Part shown: in pieces, positions 22,940-33,505 of the stretch
Layout of the letters: each line of letters begins with the position of its first letter
Numbering within the stretch: the first letter of the stretch is position 1
From: Neonectria sp. B-13
Lineage: Eukaryota; Ascomycota; Sordariomycetes; Hypocreales; Nectriaceae
Reading direction: 5' to 3'
Length of the DNA stretch: 64,000 nt
Assembly (NCBI GenBank): GCA_002682825.1
Contig: NOKP01000031.1
Location: 726,353-790,352, forward strand
Made by a program: the position numbers and the translations under genes
The notes under the pieces: model-generated
What the model was told of the DNA's origin: nothing
Databases searched by the model: none
The model's input: only the letters and a program-made list of their open reading frames with translations

Positions 22940-22988
22940 AGTGTTAAGATGACAGATACAATTACATCAATTGACGAAAGTTTTACTC

Positions 22989-25517
22989 CTACATATCCAT
23001 TGACATGGACGGTGAATCTCCCCAAGGTGGAATCATGTCCCAAATGTACTCGGTTATTCCGCAGTCGAGGACTTCCCTCCCTGAAATAGCTGGAAGTGGC
23101 CACGAGGAAGCCTGGAAAGGGAAAACGCCAATCCCATCAATCGGTAAACTCTCATCTTGAAGTAAATCTTTGAAAACCTCGCTCATATTCATGCCGGTGT
23201 CCAATGAAGGCCAACCCTCTGGCACCTTTGGTCCGCCGATGCTCGTGTCTTGAAGAGGTGATGTAGTCTCCGCTTGGGCATATGCTTGATCTGAATGGGA
23301 TGGCGACTCATGATCAGAATCATTAGCTTGCGGGCCTTGAAGCTCCTGTGAAAGAAAAGACTGTTCGTTGGCTAAGGTGAGTTGTAGATTCTGTGCGTTT
23401 GGGTCAAACTTCTCAACCTCTCGCCTCAAGGATTCAAACACCTTTGCATAGATTGCGACATCGGGCATCTGTTCCGCAAACCATATCAGGATCTCGCTTG
23501 AGATACAAAGAGATCCTAGGGTGTCGTCGACAGTAGGACAAGGGGAGTCATCTCTCAGGTCTGCCAGCCAGTGGTCTACATCAACTACCGAGACACTCTC
23601 TTCTTTATCTCGAGGTTGACGAAGTTGAAAGTTGATGACGAACCCGACCACGAGACTTGCGAGGAAGATCGAATGTGCGTATGCTCTAGTAAAGGTTACT
23701 AGGCCTTTCTTGCGCAGACTGTTGAAAGTGACAATGATGTTGTAGGCGGATTGAAGGCATGCTTGCAACAGACTTTCTGGTGCTGAAGATGTAGGTAATA
23801 AACTATCGATAGCAGACCGAATCAACCACATGCGAGTTTCGTGATATGAAAGATCAAAAAACTCTTGAGTCTCAAATAACGAAGTTGGTTGATCGAAAAT
23901 AGGTGCGCTTCTGCGCCAGTTGTGCAACTCGACTGCGAAGCGGCGGATCTGAGAAAAGGTCTTCGTGACGCTTGAATGGCGTTCCGAGATGATACTTGCT
24001 ACTCGTGTGGTGCGAAGTTCCAGAGCATCGTCACTGTGATGAATGGAACATTGTATCCTCGAAGTTATCTGGCCCAACCTAATAAGTGTGTTGAATACCG
24101 ATGGCACTGAGGCTTGAGGTGATGGCGGCGTGTCTACTCCTCGTATCGGGAGTTCGGCGCTTATGGCAGAGTCGCTGATTGCAAAAGGGCGACCAAGAGT
24201 GGACGATGCAAAGCGATCGAGCAAGTAAGACTCCCAGAAAAGCACGCGACGTCTTTGAGTCTCTGCTGGTGAAACGACATGTGTGGTTTGACGAGGCTGG
24301 TGCAATTCCAGTTCGATTGCTATCCGCACACAAAGTCGACCCAGCTCCCAAAGAGAGCAGCCTGGTCCGAGTCAGCCACGGGTTTCAATCCAGAAAGGAG
24401 GCGGATCCAAACCAATGTTGTAGTATACACCAAACCTAGCGATTAACAAATAGCATTCGATGTCGTCAATCGAATCAAACGAGGATTCTGATGGGGGGCA
24501 AGCTTCCAGAGCCGCAGTGAAGAACCCGAATGGATGCAAGTTGATCACGCCGTCACGAAACAGCCTGATGCCTCCGATTGCCATTACCATGTTGAGATTG
24601 AAAAGACGGTGCTTCTCTAGCCTTCTCAAGGTGGGCGAGGGAATTGGTGGAGAATTGAGGGTGGATAAGATTTCGTTCTGATTGAGAAATGGATGCGCAA
24701 CGTGGAATCCACCAAAGCTTTCAAGAGTAAGCTACTGAGCGACCACGGTCCATAATTGATGACTTACTATTGTTTGATCGTACCTGAGGCGATATCATGA
24801 GATGGAATTCCATGTGGAGGGTGGTGGAAGATGGATGCAGGTTGCAATTGAGGATTTGGAGGCTTGTTAGCAGAACACCGAGATTGTGACTGAATCTGTC
24901 CATCTATCGGCGGCGGGGCAATCCTGATTTGGAAATTGTATGTTAGTTACAGTTCGATTTTTTATTTTTGGTGCTACGTACGCGTTACCATTGATGGAGT
25001 CGTCCGTTTGGCCCAGGATGGTCACAGACGGGGTCGTCTGGGTTGAACTCGACCTTTCACTTTGGTCCATATTGGTTCCACGTGGAGTTACAGATGATAG
25101 TAGTGACTCAAGGTGCTGAGCTTTCCTCTCGAGTTCGTGCACTTCCCTAGTACGGTGATTAGAGACTTTCTGATTTCAAGGCAAGATCAGAGATGTTTCC
25201 AGTGTACCCACCTCCTAGTGTAGTCTCGTGTAGTCGACCAGTCTGCCACAATGCAGGGGACATCTGCTTTGCTGCAGCCAGAACACGAAGGGTACTCTCC
25301 ATTGCACTTCCCGGTCACATACGTCAGCATACAGGTGTGTATTCAAGCCTCCTGCGCTTTCTACCTTGACTTTTCGATGGCGACACCTCTTACAAGCGAC
25401 GCCATTCAGTGGCAATGCTGAAGAGCACTGGTCGGCGGATCGAGGTCGTTTATTTGAATCCGTCGAATTGGACCTCCTGTCCGGACAAGAAGAGGGAGTT
25501 GCCTGCGAAGGAACCAT
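22989..25517 (-). CDS. Zn2Cys6 transcription factor
   Basis: Six short introns must be removed. Exon 1 (25517-25365) ends inside the zinc cluster after CKRCRHRKVK; exon 2 continues CNGEYPSCSGCSKADVPC, which completes CX2CX6CX6CX2CX6C. Later exons carry a coiled-coil stretch (VHELERKAQHLESLLSS), a Pro/Gln-rich linker, then YFGGFHVAHPFLNQ and YLLIARFGVYYNIG joined to CSLWELGRLCVRIAIELELH. The long last exon (from about 24360) contains the fungal-specific domain with FWESYLLDRFASSTLGRPFA. A short stop-containing stretch near 24372 is explained as an intron with donor GTTTGG. It lies tail-to-tail with the dehydrogenase, 50 bases apart. Together with the factor at 18276 this puts two regulators in one neighbourhood; its targets are unknown. 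Confidence 0.85.
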
Positions 25518-28500
25518 TCTTCATCACTTGAGCGTAAAAAAACGAGCTCTGCGACTTTGGACTGAGAGAATAAGAAAATAGGTAAATCTACAGCAGGGAG
25601 GTTTTGCCGGGTTTGCTCCTTTTATTCCTCAGCATTCATACATACTTCATAAATATTTAGCTCCGCCAGGCTCGTCAAATGCGGGGTAAAACCGGGCCGG
25701 CGCACGACGTCAGAGGGTCTCAAACTAACCGACTCTAAAAGCTCGTAGGATCCCGAGCAAGTTGTCTATTAACACATGGAAAAGACAATAAAGTCGGTTT
25801 ACAGCGCCGGATTATGAGAAGGCTAAGTCTGTGAGATGCGTGATGTGGTTTTGGTTTGACTGATCTAATTTCTTTTTTTCCTGATATTGCTTGTTATTCT
25901 TCGTACATTAACATCTCAAAACCACCAATACACAGGCCCAGCCCTGGCCCTTAAGATGGCAAAATTACTAGAGCAGATAATCTCACAAATGACTTCATGA
26001 AACACCAATAATAGGACAAAGATACTCTCATAATAAGATGCTTTACCCCGGGGATTTACCAACGACCAAGACAGGCTGTCAACCACGAGACCCGGGGCTG
26101 GCTGTATTCTTCTCTTGTGTTCTAATAAACTATGAAGTGTCCCCCCACTCCCTAGATCTCAAGCCTTCCATTTAGTTTCAATGCGTGACAACTGCAGTGT
26201 TCCATGTACAGAAGGGGTCTAGGCAGATATTATTCTCGTTGGCGATATCGTTACAGGTGAATCCCTTGATTACCACGTAGGAGATATTTCAAGGATCAGA
26301 GAAGGCCACAAATATAGCCGCGATTAAAGTATATTACGGCTGCATACTACCCTTCAGTATTATTATAATCTATTTAATATATATGCATACTAGTGATATT
26401 GGGTAGAATAGTTATAATGTAAAGTATGCGCCGAAATAGGCAGCAGCTAAGCCGGAGGCCATTGAGCCGCTTATATTTAGAAGAGATTGAAAATGAGACT
26501 TAAGAACATCGAGAAGGCCGTAGGCAAAGCCCCAAAGAAAGAACAGCGCAATGACTTTACAATAGGCGAGTGTTAGCATTCTACCTTAGTGATGGAGGAG
26601 GCTTGAGATTTACCCCACATGTTTCAGAACCAGTGACTATTTAACAGTCAAGTGCACTACACTGGCGGCAGTGTTGTCTGCGATGAGGTTTCTCTTTTGA
26701 AACATGATTGTGGAGTCTTTCAGCGTTGCTGGCACACTGTGCGTTTTATATTAAGGGCTCGGTGATGGACTGTGACTGGAAAATGCAGTTAGAAGTGAAT
26801 CTAGGCAAGAATATAACAAGGGCATAGTAGATTTATATTTAGTCCAAGGTAGGTCTACAGAACTAATAAACCTATGCGTTTTAGCCCCGACGTTTGCGGA
26901 GATGCAACCCTTGGGATATCAGCTGCCAAGGGTAAATAAAGCTACTTACGGATAGAAGCCGCTGGTGCAGAGGATGCATTCCCGGAAGCTCGGGGTAATG
27001 CTATCGCGTGGCGAGACGATTTCCCTTGGTGATACCGCATTTCCCCTCATTTGCCCTTGATTGGTGGCTTTGTTCTTGACAACGGTAGTCCGTTTTTGAG
27101 GACCGAGAGGCGGGGCCCGAATACTCAAGAAGACTAGATGATGATCATATTTGGTAGCGACGGAGGGCACTGTATCGCCCGGAGAGAGCCGAGCCTGAAA
27201 GATGGTCAGGCCACGTATACAAACTAGCGCGTAATCGCTCTGCTCAGCTGAGAAGATAACTTAATCTTGCAAGCTTTACTAATATCAGGATGCGAGTTTA
27301 TATTGTCACGTTCTTCGCTTTCCTACTACTTATGTTAGGCGGAAAAGGGACTTCTTTACGTCATGATGGAACTTTTGCTGATCTACTGTCTTCTATAGGC
27401 ATTCAATTCCACTATTGTCTTTCAGACGTCAGCGTGGACCTAGAGTAGTAAAGGCCAACGTCAAGTCTGTGGGATTGGGCGCCGGCGGCTTTAAGTTCCT
27501 CGCATTCTTCGAATACGGGGGCCACGTTGGCTCTATGGCGCCGTGCGCTTACTGGGCCAAGTACTTTCGCCGCCAAGGTACCCAACAATGGTATCTTTGA
27601 CGGAGGGATCCCAGGTTGGGGCACCGGCGAACTCGTCCCTTTCTCTTCAGCGCTAGTCGTGGGCTAAGATTCTCACTCATTCAAGGTACTGGAGGGGTTT
27701 AAGGTATATAATGTGACATATGACGAGTATCGGCTACAATATAATAGCCCGACTGACCATACGCGCCAAGTCTCACGGAAAATTAAAAGAGCTGTCCTGA
27801 GGCTCCGAAGGACTCCCCGGGGAACCCATCATAGAGTACTTTCCTTCGAAGAAGACGCTAGATAAGAACATAGAGTTCAAGCCAACCGCAGCCATGGAAG
27901 ATACAATATTTCGCCATGGGTCTTATGCTGTTGACCACCTTGGCGCTAGGGGCGCGGAAACCGTGGCGCGTTTCTAGGAGAGACACATCTTGACCAACGG
28001 TATGAAGTTAATCAAGGATGGAAATTATAGTGAGTTGGATATAGCGAAAACGCCACCCGGAACAATCAAGACCTGAAGCTAAATTTGACCACCGGCTTGG
28101 GGGGATAGTATTACAGTGGTGTCGGAGGGTCATTGAAAGACCTCAGTATTAGTTGGATAATTACCCCTCGCCAGTATGAAAGGCTCAGATATATCCGGTG
28201 TTGATTCTAGAGAGTACGGATCGTTCACATACTTCGGCAGCGAGACGCTATAAAAACAACCGGAGAAGAGAAGCCGAAGATGGATGGTCAGGTATCCTCC
28301 TTGACAGCCTGCAGTCGCATACATATATGGTATAAGTGCCTCATTTACCCGAGTTCCACGCAGATGGAGGCCTTTGAGACAAGGTTCCTCACCTTTTGCC
28401 CAGGCATGACGCTGAGCACGGCAACGCACTTAGCGGATAGCGAGCGAGGAACCACGCTACGCATCAGCGGAGGTAGTAGGCGTTCTACAGCTCCCCAGCT

Positions 28501-29433
28501 ATCTTAGCTGCAACAGTGACATTAAATAGCTTCTCTGCTCGAGGATTGAAGACCCCTGCGTACGTGCCCCAGTTGTAAGGCTCCTTATATCAAGCTACAG
28601 GCATCTGAGTATTAGCAAGAAGAATCCTCCTTCCGACAGGCGCAAGTCATGCGGTCACTCCTAAAGAAACTCTAGACGTACCCTTGCCATCTCATCCATC
28701 ACCAGTTCAAAATCCATAGTTGTACCAAAAAGAAACGGGCACTCTTCTCTCTTAGACTAAGATCTTTATTAGAGCCGTGAGTAGAGGATTCACAAGGTAA
28801 GGGCTTTGTGGTTTCCAGATAACGAATGAATTAGACTCGCTCTTGACTCTGGCATACATACCAACTGCTTCCACTTAGTTTCCCATAGCTTTGTGAACGA
28901 TTCGTAATGCGCGGCGGTCTGGCTCACTCAGAGAAAATGCAGTCTTTGTAAGGCATCCGCTATAACCTTGCCATATATTTTAGCTTGGAACCGTACTTGT
29001 TTCAAGGAGGGTACTCCAGACGAGGTATTAATCCTAGTGTAGTACTTGCTTGTCGACAGCGCTTGCTTATTATGTATGTTGTTACTTATTATAATACTTT
29101 AATTCATATTAAATTAATACCTTCAGCTTCCTGTTTTTAGGAGCGAATTGCTTCTTAAATGCTTACTATTGTTACCAGCGTTATCATTCTCAAGTCTTCA
29201 TCGTGTTAGGAGTAGGAGAGGGTCAAAAGATATGCAAGACAGCATCAATCAATAGTTTCATATAAATTTGGCCCATTCTCTCGTCGTAGAGCGGGATCAA
29301 GGGCCTTGTATACCAAGGGTCGCGCCTCATCTACACAGACTCCCTCAACACATGATAAACCATGACATTTTGCCGAGTCAATAGCGGCCTGGTGTAGCAC
29401 TCGAGCAATACTGCTTGTGTGGATAGAAACAAG
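25518..29433. other. AT-rich, gene-poor region with decayed coding traces
   Basis: Nearly 4 kb without an intact gene. Base composition is clearly lower in GC than in flanking genes, with long A/T runs near 26340-26450 and 29080-29120. The only coding-like trace I would point to is plus strand 27445-27660, where one frame reads smoothly (GLGAGGFKFLAFFEYGGHVG) and a neighbouring frame takes over (NNGIFDGGIPGWGTGELVPF), then stops accumulate. I do not recognise the protein. This looks like an old degraded gene or repeat, possibly eroded by repeat-induced point mutation. Confidence 0.5.
27445..27660 (+). pseudogene. Unrecognised coding-like relic
   Basis: Two overlapping frames read without stops for about 45 and 26 codons and appear to be one protein broken by a frameshift near 27590. 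Glycine-rich hydrophobic wording suggests a folded protein rather than random sequence. No domain was recognised and downstream sequence is full of stops. Confidence 0.25.
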
Positions 29434-30373
29434 TTAAATTTCGCTGGGTGGTACCATCGTCCTCCTGGTTGACATAACTTGCTTCCACTCAGGCATCTGC
29501 GTTGCTTGATCCGCATATCTCCTTAACTTATCCGGTACCATCTCGAGTCGGTTCACGTCGCGCATCCGCTCTATAAACACGATCAAATGGGCGTCAAGTG
29601 CCGTTGGCCGTTGAAAGCCGAAGAGCCAAGGGCCCTCCAGGCCGCTGGCGCCCTTTTCTAGGAGCATTGTAGCGAGCTCCTGCAAGAGCGCCGTAGCGCG
29701 ATCCGTCATCTCCACGGTCAGTTCGGGACGGAGACCGCCCACCTTGTTGCGATTGACCCTGCACGCGAATAAGAGACGGATTAGCGCAAATCTCAGGGTA
29801 ACGGGGAGCCGGCTGGCCAGCTAAGCACACTCACACGCCCAGTTTGAATTCCAGTGCCTTGCAATACTTCTCAGAGTTATTGGTCTGCCGGAGCCTCTTC
29901 TCGACGGCAGCCACAAGCGATGTGGCGACAATAGGGCGTCCCAGGAACGACAGCGAAAAGTAGTTCATGTCATGGAGCTTGAAGAGAAGCCTTGTGATGT
30001 CCTCCGAGTGTGTCTCGGGTATCAGGCTCGGATAGGATTTGGCTATCAAGTGGGTTATGTCAAGGCTGTCATTAACGTTCTCGGGCATGCTCGAAGAGGT
30101 CAGAACGGGCACCTAGGTCAGGGTTCGACACGAGTCAGATTATTGTCTTAGGGCGAAGGGGCTTAGACAGCTACGTACTTGTCCCAGCGCGTTGATAGTG
30201 CATAGAAACTCCTCTGACAGCTGCTCCTCGTGGAAGATGTCAGTGATCCGTTCCTCAACTTCCATGGCCGAGGCGTCATCTTTCGGGGCTCCACGGAAAG
30301 CCAACGTCATGCGGACCATAATGGAGCAGACGGAGTAGTTGTTGTGATAGAGCGTGAACTTGGTGGGCGCCAT
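29434..30373 (-). CDS. Glutathione S-transferase-like protein
   Basis: Three exons, about 30373-30179, 30112-29835 and 29758-29434, give 265 residues. The N-terminal thioredoxin-like half reads KFTLYHNNYSVCSIMVRMTL with a likely active-site Ser/Cys in YSVCS, and the splice joins NALGQ to VPVLTSS, the cis-proline (VPVL) site of GST folds. The C-terminal helical half follows, with WLFGFQRPTALDAHL near the usual GST_C position. It is probably cytosolic. Enzymes of this kind conjugate glutathione to electrophiles or isomerise ring-cleavage products (maleylacetoacetate or maleylpyruvate isomerases are GSTs). It diverges from a cytochrome P450 across a 634-base promoter with a direct repeat, and three further catabolic genes follow, so a role in aromatic compound breakdown is likely. 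Confidence 0.8.
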
Positions 30374-31007
30374 TTTGGTCGGCTGGATTCCTGGATCGAT
30401 CGAGGTGATGGGGCGGCAGGGGGCAGATCGACCACGTTCTCGACAACCTCACTGAGAAAAATTCCACGACCGGCAGACGGGATGTCTAGGGATTATTAGG
30501 ACTTCAGCCTGTGCTGGTATCTTTGGGATGATGCAGCAACAAGAAGCGTCCAATCTGCTCCATCACAGGAATCTGCCCGACCAGTGGACCCTCGGTGCAA
30601 CCCCAGGTCGAGAGACGGGTGATGCCCGGACCCTCTTTGAACGAACTTCGCTACTCAAAATGATTTTATTTGTAATCCAGCTGAGAATCAGATGTCAAGT
30701 CATCATAGTTGTGCCGTGGGCCAATTTCGCTACAAAAACAAAAGACGACTTTATTTGTAATCCGGCCGAAAATCAGAGGACAAGCCATCATGATTGTGCC
30801 GTGGCCTGCCTCGCTTGCAATCTGGACGCAACCAGACGGGCAATTACCCTGTGACTTCTACCAGGTCAGAGCGGTTATATAACATATTCGAGGCCGTTTT
30901 CACCAGGCGCCTTTCTTATCTAATTGTGCCCGAGCCATAACCACACACGTAAACAAAGGAGCCCCCGGCCCCCCTTTTCTAGGTGACTCCACCTCTTAGC
31001 GAACAAG
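30374..31007. promoter_or_regulatory. Divergent GST/P450 promoter with direct repeat
   Basis: This region contains two copies of a ~75-bp unit, at about 30645-30722 and 30724-30806. Both contain TTCGCTAC, then TTTATTTGTAATCC, GAAAATCAGA-like and GTGCCGTGG segments. The unit sits between divergent genes and could duplicate a regulator site or an upstream activating element. Confidence 0.5.
30645..30806 (+). repeat. Tandem direct repeat, two ~75-bp copies
   Basis: Copy 1 (30645-30722) and copy 2 (30724-30806) share TTCGCTAC, TTTATTTGTAATCC, AATCAGA, CAAG(T/C)CATCAT and TTGTGCCGTGG in the same order and spacing. Copy 2 carries a small A-rich insertion after TTCGCTAC. Differences are mostly substitutions. 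A fragment of a third unit (TCGCTTGCAATCTGG) may follow at about 30811. Confidence 0.7.
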
Positions 31008-32769
31008 ATGGATCTCCAGGCTCCTTCCCGCTTTTTGAACAATCTCCAGGCCCTCGACATCTTGCTGAGCATAGTGGTGAGTACTCCGGTGCAGCCGCAA
31101 CTAATCTCAGTAGGCCGTGCTCTAACGCTCGTCATATAGGTATTCCTGTGCCTCGCCGGACTGGCCATAGCCATATACCGCGCATTCCTGCACCCTCTGT
31201 GCCGCGTTCCCGGTCCAAAGCTTTACGCTGCGTCGGGCCTCTTCTATCTTGCCTATCTAGTAACAGGGAGGTGGCCGTTCAAGCTAAAAGAGCTTCACGA
31301 CAAGTACGGACCCGTGGTCCGCGTTGCGCCAAACGATGTGTCCTTCATCAGCGTGAGCGCCTGGCGTGAGATCTGTGGCCACAAGAAACCAGGGGAGCTG
31401 CCATATGAGAAGGACGAGCGCGTCTACCGAGGCTCGCTGACCGGCACTCCAAACATCTTGGTTGCCGACGGCCCCAGTCATGCAAGAATGAGACGCCTGC
31501 TATCTCATGCATTCTCTGAAAGGGCCTTGAAGGGCCAGGAGCATGTCGTCCAGCACTACCTCGACACTTTTATCAAGAGGCTTAAGGAGTACAGCGCCCA
31601 GGGGTGCCCCGTTGACGTGGTCAAGTGGTACAACTTCGCCACCTTTGACGTCCTCGGTGACCTTGCGTTTGGCGAGTCCTTCGGCTGCCTCGAGACGGGC
31701 GGCTACCATCCGTGGGTTGCCATGATCTTTGATGGCTTTGAACTTGCCACCTACCTGCAGGCCCTGAAGCGACTGCCTGGCCAGCTGTCCTGGTGCCTGA
31801 GCTGGCTGCTTCCCAAGGATCTTATCGCAAACAAGACTCGCCACTTCCGGATGAGCTTCGAAAAGGCACAGCGGAGGATGGCTTCGGGGCACACGGACCG
31901 AGAGGACTTCATGTCCTACCTGTTGCGCCATAACAACGACAAAGGGATGACTGCGGAGGAGGTCGGAGAAAACTCCAATGTCCTGATCGTGGCAGGCAGC
32001 GAGACGACGGCAACACTGCTCAGCGGAACCACGTATTGTCTTCTTCGATGGCCCGAAACCTATCAAAAACTCGTCCAAGAAATTCGCTCCACCTTTGCTA
32101 AGGAGGAAGACATTACCCAGACGGCTGTCGCGGAGCTCAAGTACCTCTGCGCGGCCCTAAACGAAGGACTCCGTATGTACCCGCCGATCCCCTCGGGCCT
32201 CGGACGCATCACACCTGCTGGGGGTAGGTTTATCGACTGTTACTGGATACCCGAGAAGGTGAGAGTGCCTTGAGAGCGAGGATCGTTTTCCATGCAACTC
32301 CTATCCAAGTTAATCCCACCATCTGCTTTTATACTAATGACCTGCCGGTATAGACGGTTGTATCAGTGCCTCACTGGAGTGCCTATCATTGTGCCCAGAA
32401 CTTCCGCGACCCAGACTCGTTCAGGCCAGAACGCTGGCTGAACGACTCATGCTACGCTGGCGACAATAAGGACGTCCTGCAGCCCTTCAGCCACGGTCCG
32501 CGAAACTGTCTCGGTCTAAAGTGAGTCGTGTTCATCTCCAACCAATTGGGGGAGTCTTCTACTTTGAGTGACTCCGTTAACAAACTTTCAGCCTCGCACG
32601 TGCAGAATCACGGCTGATCCTGACGCGCCTCCTTTGGAACTTTGACTTGGAGCCTGAACCTGGCTTTGAGTCCTGGCTTGACCAGAAAGTATACCTGTTT
32701 TGGCAAAAGGGCGCCATAAACGTAAAGCTGAAGCATGTAGAACGCGAGCTCGTTCAGGGAAACCAGTAA
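31008..32769 (+). CDS. Cytochrome P450 monooxygenase
   Basis: Four exons, 31008-31076, 31140-32258, 32354-32520 and 32592-32769, give 510 residues with all phases matching. The N-terminus is a membrane anchor (LLSIVVFLCLAGLAIAIYRA) followed by the proline-rich PLCRVPGPK. The oxygen-binding I helix reads AGSETTATLLSG; the ExxR motif is EGLR in ALNEGLRMYPPIP; the PERW motif is FRPERWL; and the heme loop is FSHGPRNCLG with the cysteine ligand. It resembles fungal P450s that hydroxylate aromatic or polyketide compounds (pisatin demethylase/isotrichodermin C-15 hydroxylase-type), bound to the endoplasmic reticulum. In this cluster it could hydroxylate an aromatic ring ahead of the extradiol dioxygenase. 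No reductase gene is nearby; the general one would serve. Confidence 0.93.
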
Positions 32770-33505
32770 CGCTGTTCATTGCCATGGGGGCAATGGATGA
32801 GTGAAAAACACAAAGCATCGACTTATGTTAGGATCTACCGGGTTTTGACAAAGTTGCTCCCTTGATATATGCTAAAACACATGGTAACGAACCATACCTT
32901 CGCGATATGAACTGACGGCTGGTCTGCGGAAGCGAGTTCCTACTAGCCGTGATTCTCTGTTGCCCTTGTGGGCACTCTAAGGGACTTTCTGGGAACCTGA
33001 GTTTGGGAAGCTGGTGGACTGAACTATTTGGACTGGAGTGCAAAATACAAGATATTTATGAATCATATCTTTGCGCTGACGGAGTGACTGGTGTCCTGCA
33101 GTTTACTACTAACGCACGGGATCTGACCTATGTGCCGAAGTCAGAATGAAACCTGCCAGATCAGTAGCTAAGCTAGGCTCTGACTTTCATGAAGCCTCGA
33201 GTCAGGCTCCTCTTAGAAAGCGAGCGAATCGACCCAACATCCTTCCACAGGCTTCTAAGGACATATTTCACTGGTTTTAGTACCGGTAAGATAGTGGATT
33301 CATAGACCTCCTTTCTACCAGCAAGATAGTTCAAAACCAAGAGCTTCTGCGACTTCAATTCCCTATTATAGAGTTTTAGACTCTGGACAGGCTAAGATTT
33401 CCGACTTGGTGGCCCCCCAAGCTAAGATATTCTTGACTTGTGGAGGCGCCATCACGTCCTTGACGGAATGGGCCGTTGGAAGAATTTCTGAAGAATCGAG
33501 CAGAT
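32770..33505. other. Intergenic, convergent gene ends
   Basis: This 736-base region lies between the 3' ends of the P450 and the alpha/beta hydrolase. Only short unconvincing open frames are present. It should hold both transcription terminators. Confidence 0.45.

Noticed and set aside
24360..24410. Stop codon inside the second Zn2Cys6 factor
   Set aside because: Removing an intron with donor GTTTGG and acceptor GGACCAG rejoins the protein in phase, so the gene is treated as intact.
31500..32078. 192-codon minus frame inside the P450 gene
   Set aside because: It is the shadow of the P450 coding sequence on the other strand; the plus frame has all family motifs.
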